Origin: Sphingopyxis sp.
GTDB taxonomy: Bacteria > Pseudomonadota > Alphaproteobacteria > Sphingomonadales > Sphingomonadaceae
DNA: 64,000 bases
NCBI RefSeq assembly: GCF_016704835.1
Contig: NZ_JADIZJ010000002.1
Location: forward strand, 186,001 to 250,000
Direction of reading: 5' to 3'
Part shown: positions 50,990-59,079 of the stretch, in pieces
Layout of the letters: the number at the start of each line of letters is the position of its first letter
Numbering within the stretch: position 1 is the stretch's first letter
Program-made: the position numbers and the translations under genes
The notes under the pieces: generated by a model
The model's database searches: none
Told to the model about the DNA's origin: nothing
The model's input: only the letters and a program-made list of their open reading frames with translations

Positions 50990-51784
50990 ATGCATGACGA
51001 CATCCGCGAAAATCTGCTGGCGGGCAAAACAGCGTTTGTCGCTGGCGGCACCAGCGGCATCAACCTCGGCATCGCCAAGCGTTTTGCGGAGCTCGGTGCA
51101 AAGGTCGCAGTGGTGGGGCGCGATCCCGACAAGGCGGCGCGCGCAGCGGCCGAAATCGGCCATGACGCGCTTGGTCTGTCGGGCGATGTAAGGGACTATG
51201 CGGCGATCCGCGGCGTGATGGATCAGGTTGCGAACCAGCTGGGTCCGATGGACATTGTCATTTCGGGCGCGGCAGGTAATTTCCTGGCGCCCGCGCTTGG
51301 CATGTCGGCGAATGCGTTTCGTACCGTGGTGGATATCGATCTCAACGGCACCTTCAACGTGTTTCGCGGCTGCCATGATCTGCTCAACCGGCCGGGCGCG
51401 TCGCTCATCGCGATCACCGCAGGGCAGGCGGTCAACGCGTCGGCGCTGCAAGCGCATGCCTGCGCGGCGAAGGCGGGGATCAACCAGTTGATTCGCGTGC
51501 TCGCGCTTGAATGGGGCCCCGACGTGCGGGTGAACGGTATTTCGCCGGGGCCTATCGCCGATACCGAAGGGATGAAGCGACTCGCCCCCGACGCGGAAAC
51601 CCGTCAGTCGCATTACGACCGGATCGCGATGAAGCGGTGGGGCAAAATCGAAGAGGTTGCCGAATCGGCGGTGTTCCTGTGTTCGCCGGCGGCGGGTTAT
51701 ATCACCGGCACGATCCTCGACTGCGACGGCGGCAGCCAGATCGGCGATGCGTCACGCGGCGACGTGGCGAAGGGGATGGCCTGA
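50990..51784 (+). CDS. SDR oxidoreductase resembling 2,4-dienoyl-CoA reductase
   Basis: A 264-residue short-chain dehydrogenase with cofactor motif VAGGTSGINLGIAKRF and VVGRDPD (NADPH-like Arg). VISGAAGNFLAPA is typical of peroxisomal/bacterial 2,4-dienoyl-CoA reductases. The usual catalytic Tyr-xxx-Lys is HACAAK here: the Tyr position is His/Ala while the Lys is kept, as in the dienoyl-CoA reductase subgroup. It would help break down polyunsaturated acyl-CoA. The ATG at 50990 follows AAGGGAGAG closely. A strong terminator follows. Confidence 0.82.
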   Translation: MHDDIRENLLAGKTAFVAGGTSGINLGIAKRFAELGAKVAVVGRDPDKAARAAAEIGHDALGLSGDVRDYAAIRGVMDQVANQLGPMDIVISGAAGNFLAPALGMSANAFRTVVDIDLNGTFNVFRGCHDLLNRPGASLIAITAGQAVNASALQAHACAAKAGINQLIRVLALEWGPDVRVNGISPGPIADTEGMKRLAPDAETRQSHYDRIAMKRWGKIEEVAESAVFLCSPAAGYITGTILDCDGGSQIGDASRGDVAKGMA

Positions 51785-51788
51785 AAGC

Positions 51789-51825
51789 AAAAACGCCGCC
51801 AACCCTGAGGGATGGCGGCGTTTTT
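51789..51825. terminator. Bidirectional intrinsic terminator
   Basis: AAAAACGCCGCCA and TGGCGGCGTTTTT form a perfect 13-pair stem with an 11-base loop. T-tracts on both strands allow termination of the SDR gene and of the tRNA-Val transcript from the right. Confidence 0.92.
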
Positions 51826-51827
51826 AA

Positions 51828-51902
51828 TGGTGGGCGTGGCAAGGATTGAACTTGCGACCCCTGCGATGTCAACACAGTGCTCTACCACTGAGCTACACGC
51901 CC
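51828..51902 (-). tRNA. tRNA-Val (GAC anticodon)
   Basis: On the minus strand the acceptor GGGCGTG pairs with CACGCCC, followed by A and encoded CCA. The anticodon stem CTGTG/CGCAG flanks loop TTGACAT, giving GAC for valine. D-arm (AGCTCAGTGGTAGAGC) and T-loop (GTTCAATCC) are standard. Confidence 0.95.
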
Positions 51903-51972
51903 ATCCCTTGGGGTGACGGCCCCCTAATATCCCCGGCCACGCTTGGCAAGCCCTTCGCGCCCGGTAACGTCG

Positions 51973-52350
51973 TTATTGTTGGCTCGACCGGTTGGCGCGC
52001 CCGAACAGATTGTCGACCTCCCGGACGAGATCCTTCAGGTGGAACGGTTTCGACAGCAATTTGGCCTGTGGCACATTTTCTTCAGCGCGGAGCGAGACGG
52101 CGGCAAAGCCGGTGATGAACATCACTTGCGTCTGCGGCGCTACCTTGGCGGTGTGTTGCGCGAGTTCGATTCCGTCCATTTCGGGCATCACGATGTCCGA
52201 AAGCAGCAGGTCAAAGGTTCCCGAATCGATATAGGGCACCGCGGCGGTGCCGCGATCGACAGCGGTCACGTGATAACCGGCGCTGGTCAGCGCCCGCGCG
52301 AGATACTCGCGCATCACATCATCGTCTTCGGCCAGAAGAATGCGAATCAT
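51973..52350 (-). CDS. cpdR: Single-domain response regulator CpdR
   Basis: A 125-residue receiver protein. It matches CpdR: MIRILLAEDDDVMREYLARA, the phospho-acceptor Asp in LLLSDIVMPEMDGIELAQ, VMFITGFAAVSLRA, and KLLSKPFHLKDLVREV with the conserved Lys. In Caulobacter, unphosphorylated CpdR delivers substrates such as PdeA and CtrA-pathway proteins to ClpXP; phosphorylation by the CckA-ChpT relay blocks it. ATG 52350 excludes about 50 upstream residues that look random. Confidence 0.9.
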   Translation of the reverse strand: MIRILLAEDDDVMREYLARALTSAGYHVTAVDRGTAAVPYIDSGTFDLLLSDIVMPEMDGIELAQHTAKVAPQTQVMFITGFAAVSLRAEENVPQAKLLSKPFHLKDLVREVDNLFGRANRSSQQ

Positions 52351-52493
52351 CTTGAAATCTGTCTCCTGGTCCCTCGATACGGCCGGTTCCGGTCGGCTGC
52401 ATCCTAAGTGCGACGTTTGCCATAGCGGCAGAGATTTAACAAATTGACTTGGCGGTGCTGGATTCAGCGCGCTTTTTTTGCCACGCATGATCC

Positions 52494-53369
52494 ATGCGTT
52501 CACGCCCCCTCTCGTCTACCGCCATCGCTGTCAACCGGCCCGCGCTGATCGGCCCGGTGGTGGTGTCGATACCGCATGCGGGTCGGCTGTATCCGCCTGA
52601 AATATTGGCGGCCGCGCGCGTCGCGCAGGCTGATCTCCAACGGCTCGAAGACAGTTGGTGCGACCTTATCGCGGCGGGTGCAGTCGGCGCCGGCGCCACC
52701 GTCATCCAAGGCATTTGGGCGCGCGCGGTTGCCGATTGCAACCGCGGTGAGGGGCAAATGGCGCCGGGCGAGGTCGCGGTGTCGTTGCGAGCGCAGTTTT
52801 CAGCGCCGGGCCGCAAGGAACGGGCAGGGCTCGGCGTGGTGCCAACGCGATTGGCGGACTGCGGGCCGCTTTGGAAAAAACCGATCGATCAGGCGGCGCT
52901 GCAATGGCGGCTAGAATTATTTCACCGCCCATATCACGCTGCCTTGGCCGATGCGTTGGCGGCGGCACTTGATCGGTTCGGTTACGCGGTGCTGATCGAC
53001 CTGCATTCGATGCCGCCGGTACCGGTGAGCCAGCCGGGGCATGGTACCCGGGTCGTCGTCGGCGATCATTTTGGCGTAACGGCGGGGGAATGGCTGGTTG
53101 AACAGATCATCACATCGGTTCAGCGCCTGCCCCAATCGGTGTCGCGCAACGTGCCCTATGCTGGCGGGCATATCGTCCGGGCGCATGGCCGGCCTGCGCA
53201 GGGCGTTCACGCGGTTCAGATCGAGATTGATCGCAGTCTGTACCTGACGTCCGATCGCCGCCCCGATGCGGCGGGTGTTGCGCGCATGGCGCACTGGTTT
53301 GCAGCACTTCTCAACGCGTTGGCGCAGGCGCGGCCCGGGGCCGCGGCGATGCCGCAGGCTGCCGAATAA
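52494..53369 (+). CDS. N-formylglutamate amidohydrolase family protein
   Basis: A 291-residue protein of the N-formylglutamate amidohydrolase family (PF05013). It has VVVSIPHAGRLYPPEIL (residues 22-38), ADCNRGEGQM, LIDLHSMPPV (metal-binding His), NVPYAGGHIVRAHG and AVQIEIDRSLYL. HutG-type enzymes release glutamate from N-formylglutamate in histidine degradation, but no hut genes are nearby, so the substrate may differ. Its stop codon overlaps the terminator of a minus-strand small RNA. Confidence 0.85.
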   Translation: MRSRPLSSTAIAVNRPALIGPVVVSIPHAGRLYPPEILAAARVAQADLQRLEDSWCDLIAAGAVGAGATVIQGIWARAVADCNRGEGQMAPGEVAVSLRAQFSAPGRKERAGLGVVPTRLADCGPLWKKPIDQAALQWRLELFHRPYHAALADALAAALDRFGYAVLIDLHSMPPVPVSQPGHGTRVVVGDHFGVTAGEWLVEQIITSVQRLPQSVSRNVPYAGGHIVRAHGRPAQGVHAVQIEIDRSLYLTSDRRPDAAGVARMAHWFAALLNALAQARPGAAAMPQAAE

Positions 53370-53479
53370 AAAACCACCCCGTACCGAAGTACGAGGTGGC
53401 CAGGGTCCAGGGAGGACGCACCCGCGTCAAGGTGACGGGGCACTCACCGCGATGGAAAGGGGGAAAACCATGGCGGCGT
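53366..53479 (-). ncRNA. Candidate trans-acting small RNA with anti-Shine-Dalgarno loops
   Basis: On the minus strand, about 114 bases carry three hairpins in a row. The first pairs CCCGTCA with TGACGCGGG (53421-53440, loop CCT). The second is GTCC-TCCCT-GGAC (53405-53417), with an anti-Shine-Dalgarno CTCCC loop. The last is a terminator, CCACC-T-CGTAC with C(TTCG)G tetraloop (53374-53399), followed by six T residues (53368-53373). The layout recalls suhB-type and other CCUCC-loop sRNAs of alphaproteobacteria; the family call is inference. No open frame explains it. Confidence 0.72.
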
Positions 53480-53485
53480 AGGACA

Positions 53486-53514
53486 AATCTAGGATGTTGT
53501 GCGCCAACTTACAA
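53486..53514 (-). promoter_or_regulatory. Promoter of the small RNA
   Basis: On the minus strand TTGTAA (53509-53514) and TAGATT (53486-53491) are 17 bases apart. Transcription would start near 53479, at the upstream edge of the three-hairpin region. Confidence 0.6.
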
Positions 53515-53550
53515 GCAGTCACGGTGCAGAATCTGCAATATGCAGGAAAT

Positions 53551-53627
53551 TGGTCGGGGAGAGAGGATTCGAACCTCCGGCCCCTGCCTCCCGAAGACAG
53601 TGCTCTACCAGGCTGAGCTACTCCCCG
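53551..53627 (-). tRNA. tRNA-Pro (CGG anticodon)
   Basis: On the minus strand the acceptor CGGGGAG pairs with CTCCCCG, followed by A and encoded CCA. The anticodon stem CTGTC/GGCAG (one wobble) flanks loop TTCGGGA, giving CGG for the proline codon CCG. D-arm and T-loop (GGTTCGAATCC) are normal. Confidence 0.95.
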
Positions 53628-53773
53628 ACCGAACTGCGCGCCGACCGGGGTCGCCGCGAAGGCAGGGCGGTCCTCTAGACGCGCAATCGGCGAACTTCAA
53701 GCGCCAATCGGCACATTCAACAGGATTGCCGCAGCAACAGCAATTCGCCACTTCGAAGGCTTAGATGCCCGCC

Positions 53774-54175
53774 CTACACAAAAATCAGATGGTCGACCAG
53801 TTCGATGCCAATTGTCCGCAGGAAAATTGCGGTTTCGCGCGTCGGCGCGATGTCGGCATCGCTCGGCTGCGCGATATTCGAAGGGTGATTATGCGCCATG
53901 ATGACACGCACAACGCCGCCGCCCATCAGTTTCCTCCAGCATTGCGGAGGGATAATGCAGCGGCCGTTGCTGTCACCGCCGACGCGTTCGAGGCGGACAA
54001 GCCGATCAAAGGCATCGAACCCCGCGAGGAGCAGCGTTTCGCGGTCAGTCGCCAAATGCGGACGCAACAGAAGCCGCGCGATGTCTTCTTCGGCTTCACT
54101 AGCGATGTAGCCGGCCAGATTCGGCGGATGGGCTGTTTGGTCGAGGGGAGCCATCAGGGTAAGACGGATTCTCAT
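53774..54175 (-). CDS. RadC-type JAB domain protein
   Basis: A 133-residue protein that is little more than a JAB/MPN metal-binding domain. The C-terminal half has VIMAHNHPSNIAQPSDADI, the HxHPSG-like metal site with N-terminal His pair and Asp, followed by LRTIGIELVDHLIFV, as in RadC. The helix-hairpin-helix N-terminal domain of full RadC is missing and Ser-Asn replaces the usual Ser-Gly. Role is unknown; RadC homologues are linked to DNA repair only weakly. ATG 54175 or 54154 may be the start. Divergent from thyA. Confidence 0.72.
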   Translation of the reverse strand: MRIRLTLMAPLDQTAHPPNLAGYIASEAEEDIARLLLRPHLATDRETLLLAGFDAFDRLVRLERVGGDSNGRCIIPPQCWRKLMGGGVVRVIMAHNHPSNIAQPSDADIAPTRETAIFLRTIGIELVDHLIFV

Positions 54176-54304
54176 GCGCGCGGTGGTCGGGATCGCCAAT
54201 CGGTGACTTCGCCGCTTCGGACGCTTTGTGACAGCATCCCCGCTGCGCCCTTGTCGGCTTGGCGCGCGGGGCCTAGCAAAGAGCGACCAAACCGGGAGCG
54301 AGTC

Positions 54305-55240
54305 TTGCCTGAGTCCATCCATTATGAACTGCAATATCTTGACCTGATGCGCCGCATCTGGGTCGAGGGCGACGAGCGCCTCGACCGCACCGGGGTCGGG
54401 ACGCGGTCGCTGTTCGGCGAAACGATGCGATTCTCGCTGAACGACGACGCGATCCCGCTGCTGACAACCAAGCGTGTTTATTGGAAAACCGCGCTCCGCG
54501 AATTGCTGTGGTTCCTGACCGGCGACACCAATATTCGATCGCTGGTGTCTCAGGGCGTGAAAATCTGGACCGACTGGCCACTTGACAAGTATCGCAAGGC
54601 GACGGGCGAGCAGATCAGCGCTGAGGGTTTTGAGGCGCGGATCATCGCCGATGAAGCGTTTGCGGCGCAATGGGGCGATCTCGGCCCCGTCTATGGCCAT
54701 CAGTGGGTTAACTGGCCGCGATACGAACCCGCCGGCAAGGGTCTATTCCGCCGCGCTGAGCAGGGTCACAACCAGATTGCGGCGCTGATCGAGGGATTGA
54801 AGACCAATCCGGGATCGCGGCGGCATATATTTACCGGCTGGAACGTCGCTGACCTTGATCGCATGGCGCTGCCGCCGTGTCACATGACCTACCAATTCCA
54901 TGTCCGCAGTAATGGCGGGCTGTCGTGCCTGTTGTTCCAGCGCTCGTGCGATCTTGGGCTCGGTTTTGCGTTCAATGTCTTCGAAGCGGCACTGCTGACG
55001 CGGATGGTTGCCGAACAGTGCGGTCTGCATGCCCATGAGCTGGTCTGGACCGGTGGTGACGTCCATCTCTATCTGAACCATGCCGAGCTGGTCGAACAGC
55101 AGATGGGCCGGATTCCCCAAGGCGCGCCCAAGCTTCGCATATTGCGGCGCCCGGACAGCATTTTCGGGTATAACTTCGAAGACTTCGCGGTCGAAGCTTA
55201 CACGCCGCAGGCGCATATTGCGGCGCCGGTGGCTGTCTGA
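54305..55240 (+). CDS. thyA: Thymidylate synthase
   Basis: ThyA methylates dUMP to dTMP with methylene-tetrahydrofolate; folP in this window feeds the same cofactor. The 311-residue protein has RTGVGTRSLFGETMRF, LRELLWFLTGDTN, the nucleophile Cys in ALPPCHMTYQFHV (about residue 198), RSCDLGLGFAFN and HLYLNHAELV. The start is TTG 54305 after GGGAG. Length is slightly above E. coli ThyA because of an insertion near residues 100-140. Confidence 0.94.
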   Translation: MPESIHYELQYLDLMRRIWVEGDERLDRTGVGTRSLFGETMRFSLNDDAIPLLTTKRVYWKTALRELLWFLTGDTNIRSLVSQGVKIWTDWPLDKYRKATGEQISAEGFEARIIADEAFAAQWGDLGPVYGHQWVNWPRYEPAGKGLFRRAEQGHNQIAALIEGLKTNPGSRRHIFTGWNVADLDRMALPPCHMTYQFHVRSNGGLSCLLFQRSCDLGLGFAFNVFEAALLTRMVAEQCGLHAHELVWTGGDVHLYLNHAELVEQQMGRIPQGAPKLRILRRPDSIFGYNFEDFAVEAYTPQAHIAAPVAV

Positions 55241-55333
55241 TAGCTGGCGTTGCATTCCTATAGCGACCGAAATAATATGTCGCGAAGATGAAATATAACT
55301 AGGCGCTGATTCGCGCCGCATTGGGAAGACGAT

Positions 55334-56629
55334 ATGCCTGAATCGGATCGGCGCCCGGCGAGTAATCTGCCGCCGCTGTCGCTTCATATCCCTGAACCGC
55401 GCTACCGCCCGGGCGACACGCCCGACTTTGGCGATATCGAAGTTCCCGCCGTCGATGCGACCCCGCGTCCGGGTGAGGCGACCAAGCCCGATGCGATGCG
55501 CGACCTGTGTTACGGGCTGGTCCGCGTGCTCGATTTCGACGGTGCAGCGAAAGGGCAGTGGGATCCGAAGCTGAGCCCCGAACGCCTCCGCACGATGCTG
55601 CGCTACATGATGCTCGTGCGCGCCTTCGACGACCGCATGTTCCGCGCCCAGCGCCAGGGGAAGACCAGCTTTTACATGAAATGCACCGGCGAGGAGGCTA
55701 CGTCGGTTGCCTCGACGATGGCGCTCGACCGTGGCGACATGTGTTTTCCGAGCTACCGCCAGCAAGGCATATTGATCGCGCGCGATTATCCACTCATCCA
55801 GATGATGAACCAGATCTATTCGAACCGCGGCGATCACCTGATGGGGCGTCAGCTGCCGATCATGTATTCGGCGCCCGAACATGGGTTTTTCAGCGTCTCG
55901 GGCAACCTCGCGACCCAATATCCGCAGGCGGTGGGCTGGGCGATGGCGTCGGCTTCGAAGGGCGACAGCCGTATCGCCACCGTCTGGTGCGGGGAAGGAT
56001 CGTCGGCGGAGGGTGACTTCCACTCGGCGCTGACCTTTGCGACCGTGTACAACGCGCCGGTGATTTTCAACGTCGTCAACAACCAGTGGGCGATTTCCAG
56101 CTTCTCGGGCTTTGCCGGCGGCGAGCGCACGACCTTTGCGGCCCGCGCCGTGGGCTATGGCATCGCCGGGCTGCGCATCGACGGCAACGATCCACTCGCG
56201 GTCTATGCCGCGACACAGTGGGCCGCCGACCGGGCGCGCACCAACAATGGACCGACGCTGATCGAGCATTTCACCTATCGCAGCGAGGGGCATAGCACGT
56301 CGGACGATCCGACCGCCTATCGCCCCGCCTCGGAACCGACGATCTGGCCTTTCGGCGACCCGATTGCGCGGCTGCGCCAGCATCTCGAAACGCTCGGCGA
56401 ATGGGATGGCGAGCGGCATGAGGCGCAGCGATCCGAACTCGATGATTTGGTAAAGACGACCCAGAAGCAATCAGAAAAACTGGGTATTTTGGGACATGGC
56501 ATGCACCAGCCGTTCGAAACGATGTTCCAGGATGTGTTCGAGGAAATGCCCTGGCACCTTAAGGAACAATGCACGCAAATGCTCGCCGAACAGGAAGCGA
56601 AGTTCGGCCCCGACTGGAAGCCCGAATGA
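55334..56629 (+). CDS. 2-oxoisovalerate dehydrogenase E1 subunit alpha
   Basis: The 431-residue alpha subunit of a branched-chain 2-oxoacid dehydrogenase. The thiamine-diphosphate site reads WCGEGSSAEGDFHSALTFAT and NNQWAIS (about residues 220-255); RMFRAQRQGKTSFYMKCTGEEA and YRSEGHSTSDDPTAYRP are also conserved. With E1 beta it decarboxylates 2-oxo acids from valine, leucine and isoleucine. It heads a three-gene operon; the stop overlaps the beta-subunit start. Confidence 0.93.
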   Translation: MPESDRRPASNLPPLSLHIPEPRYRPGDTPDFGDIEVPAVDATPRPGEATKPDAMRDLCYGLVRVLDFDGAAKGQWDPKLSPERLRTMLRYMMLVRAFDDRMFRAQRQGKTSFYMKCTGEEATSVASTMALDRGDMCFPSYRQQGILIARDYPLIQMMNQIYSNRGDHLMGRQLPIMYSAPEHGFFSVSGNLATQYPQAVGWAMASASKGDSRIATVWCGEGSSAEGDFHSALTFATVYNAPVIFNVVNNQWAISSFSGFAGGERTTFAARAVGYGIAGLRIDGNDPLAVYAATQWAADRARTNNGPTLIEHFTYRSEGHSTSDDPTAYRPASEPTIWPFGDPIARLRQHLETLGEWDGERHEAQRSELDDLVKTTQKQSEKLGILGHGMHQPFETMFQDVFEEMPWHLKEQCTQMLAEQEAKFGPDWKPE

Positions 56630-57666
56630 TGAATGCTGACACGCTAACCGCGACCAAGACGATGAATATGATCGAGGCGATCAACAGCGCGATGGACGTG
56701 ATGCTCGCCCGCGACGACAAGGTCGTCGTAATGGGTGAGGATGTCGGCTTTTTCGGCGGTGTATTCCGCGCAACCGCGGGTTTGCAGAAGAAACATGGCA
56801 AAACGCGCGTTTTTGATACGCCAATCAACGAATGCGGGATCATCGGGGTCGCGGTCGGGATGGGCGCTTACGGCTTGCGCCCGGTCCCCGAAATCCAGTT
56901 CGCCGATTATATCTATCCGGGGCTCGACCAGCTGGTCAGTGAGGCGGCGCGGCTGCGCTATCGTTCGGCGGCAGATTTCATCTGTCCGATGACGGTCCGC
57001 ACGCCGTTTGGCGGCGGCATTTTCGGTGGCCAGACGCACAGCCAGTCGCCCGAAAGCATCATGACGCATATTTGCGGCGTAAAAACCGTCATTCCTTCTA
57101 ACCCTTACGACGCGAAAGGCTTGTTGATCGCGGCGATCGAGGACAATGATCCCGTGGTCTTCCTTGAGCCCAAGCGCATCTATAACGGCCCGTTCAGCGG
57201 CTACTACGACCGCCCGGTCGAACCCTGGTCGAAACATGCCGCGAGCGCGGTGCCCGAGGAATATTACCGCATCGAACTTGGTAGGGCGGCGACGGTACGC
57301 GAGGGCGAGGCGCTGACGATCCTTGCCTACGGCACGATGGTCCATGTCACCAAGACGATCGTCGAGGAAATGGGCATCGATGCCGAGATCATCGATCTGC
57401 GGACGCTGTTGCCGCTCGATATCGAAGCGATCGAGACGTCGGTGAAAAAAACCGGGCGCTGCCTAGTGATCCACGAAGCGACGCGCACCTCTGGTTTTGG
57501 CGCCGAACTCGCTGCGCTGGTGCAGGAACGCTGCTTTTACCATCTCGAAGCCCCGGTCGAGCGCGTCACCGGCTTCGACACCCCCTATCCGCACAGCCTG
57601 GAATGGGCCTATTTCCCCGGCCCGGTCCGCATTGCGACTGCGTTGACCAAGATTTTGAAGGACTGA
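56626..57666 (+). CDS. 2-oxoisovalerate dehydrogenase E1 subunit beta
   Basis: A 346-residue transketolase-like beta subunit. Family stretches include MGEDVGFFGGVFRATAGL, FDTPINECGIIGVAVGM, EIQFADYIYPGLDQLVSEA, SPESIMTHICGVKTVIPSNP and VTGFDTPYPHSLEW. It forms an alpha2-beta2 E1 with the upstream protein. The first of two adjacent ATG codons (56626) overlaps the upstream stop (ATGA). Confidence 0.93.
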   Translation: MMNADTLTATKTMNMIEAINSAMDVMLARDDKVVVMGEDVGFFGGVFRATAGLQKKHGKTRVFDTPINECGIIGVAVGMGAYGLRPVPEIQFADYIYPGLDQLVSEAARLRYRSAADFICPMTVRTPFGGGIFGGQTHSQSPESIMTHICGVKTVIPSNPYDAKGLLIAAIEDNDPVVFLEPKRIYNGPFSGYYDRPVEPWSKHAASAVPEEYYRIELGRAATVREGEALTILAYGTMVHVTKTIVEEMGIDAEIIDLRTLLPLDIEAIETSVKKTGRCLVIHEATRTSGFGAELAALVQERCFYHLEAPVERVTGFDTPYPHSLEWAYFPGPVRIATALTKILKD

Positions 57667-57670
57667 CCTC

Positions 57671-58969
57671 ATGGCCCGCTATTCATTCCGCCTGCCCGAT
57701 ATCGGAGAAGGCATTGCCGAGGCCGAAATCGTCGCCTGGCACGTCAAAATCGGCGAGCGCGTCGAGGAAGACGCGCAACTGGCCGACATGATGACTGACA
57801 AGGCGACGGTCGAGATGGAATCGCCCGTATCGGGGATTGTCGTCGAACTGGCGGGTGAAGTCGGCGATTTGATTGCCATCGGCTCGACGCTGGCGGTGAT
57901 TGAGACCGATGCAGAGGGCGATGTCGAAGCGCCGCCAGTCGATACAGCGGTCGAAGCGCAGATTGAGGCGGAAACGCCGGGGGCGGACCAGGTGCTCGAC
58001 CCAAAGGTTACAGAGTTAACATCCGCCGTGGTGGAGCCGCAAGCCGCCGCAAAGCCTGGCGAGGTGAAGTCAGCACTGGCGGCCCCCGCCATCGTGGCTG
58101 CGCATGGTGCCAAGGTACTTGCATCCCCCGCTGTCCGCGCTCGCGCGAAGGATCTGGGCGTAGATCTGGGTCAGGTGCATTCCGACGGCGACCGCATCCG
58201 CCACGCCGATCTGGACGCGTATCTCCGCTACAGCAGTGGGCAGGGCTATCACAGCCCCGGCGCCAGCCGCGCCCGCGCCGACGAACCGATCAAGGTAATC
58301 GGCATGCGCCGCAAGATCGCCGAGAATATGGCGGCGTCGAAACGCGCGATCCCCCATTTCACCTATGTCGACGAAATGGACGTCACTGCGCTCGAGGAAA
58401 TGCGCGCCGATTTGAACGCAAATCGTGGCCAGCGGCCGAAGTTGACAATGTTACCTTTCCTGATCGTTGCGATCTGCCGTACGATTCCGCAGTTTCCGAT
58501 GATCAATGCGCGCTACGACGACGAAGCCGGCGTGGTGACGCGGTACGGCGCGGTGCATTTGGGGATGGCGACGCAAACCGACGCCGGTTTGATGGTCCCG
58601 GTGATCCGCGATGCGCAGGACATGAATGTCTGGCAATTGGCGAGCGAAATCGGGCGTTTGGCCGAGGCCGCGCGCACCGGCAAAGCCAAGGTCGACGAGC
58701 TGTCGGGTTCGACGCTGACGATCACCTCGCTCGGCCCGCTGGGCGGCATCGCGACGACCCCGGTGATCAACCGGCCCGAGGTCGCGATCATCGGGCCGAA
58801 CAAGATTGTCGAGCGTCCGGTCTTTGATGGCGACGAAATTCGCCGTGCGAAGCTGATGAACCTGTCGATCAGTTGCGACCACCGCGTGGTCGATGGCTGG
58901 GATGCGGCGAGCTACGTTCAGGCGCTCAAGAAGCTGGTCGAGACGCCGGTTTTGCTGTTCGCAGACTGA
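57671..58969 (+). CDS. Branched-chain 2-oxoacid dehydrogenase E2 (lipoamide acyltransferase)
   Basis: A 432-residue E2. The lipoyl domain (residues 1-80) has the lipoylated Lys in MTDKATVEMESP; an Ala/Pro/Glu-rich linker leads to the E1/E3-binding domain VLASPAVRARAKDLGVDLGQ (about 150-190); the catalytic domain ends in SCDHRVVDGWDAASYVQALK with the active-site His and Asp. It starts five bases after the beta-subunit gene. A matching E3 gene is not adjacent, so E3 must come from elsewhere. LipB in this window supplies octanoyl for its lipoylation. Confidence 0.94.
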   Translation: MARYSFRLPDIGEGIAEAEIVAWHVKIGERVEEDAQLADMMTDKATVEMESPVSGIVVELAGEVGDLIAIGSTLAVIETDAEGDVEAPPVDTAVEAQIEAETPGADQVLDPKVTELTSAVVEPQAAAKPGEVKSALAAPAIVAAHGAKVLASPAVRARAKDLGVDLGQVHSDGDRIRHADLDAYLRYSSGQGYHSPGASRARADEPIKVIGMRRKIAENMAASKRAIPHFTYVDEMDVTALEEMRADLNANRGQRPKLTMLPFLIVAICRTIPQFPMINARYDDEAGVVTRYGAVHLGMATQTDAGLMVPVIRDAQDMNVWQLASEIGRLAEAARTGKAKVDELSGSTLTITSLGPLGGIATTPVINRPEVAIIGPNKIVERPVFDGDEIRRAKLMNLSISCDHRVVDGWDAASYVQALKKLVETPVLLFAD

Positions 58970-58985
58970 TAAGCCTACCCAACAG

Positions 58986-59064
58986 CCGTTCGTGTCGAGC
59001 GTAGTCGAGACACGCTGAGTTCGCGCTTGCCTTAACGTGTCTCGACTACGCTCGACACGAACGG
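58986..59064. repeat. Long perfect inverted repeat between convergent genes
   Basis: Two 29-base arms, 58986-59014 and 59036-59064, are perfect reverse complements around a 21-base loop (core unit CGTGTCGAGCGTAGTCGAGA). This is a sphingomonad-type palindromic repeat. It lies between the E2 gene and the large minus-strand gene and can act as a bidirectional transcription stop. Confidence 0.88.
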
Positions 59065-59079
59065 AATTGGGAGTTGGGC

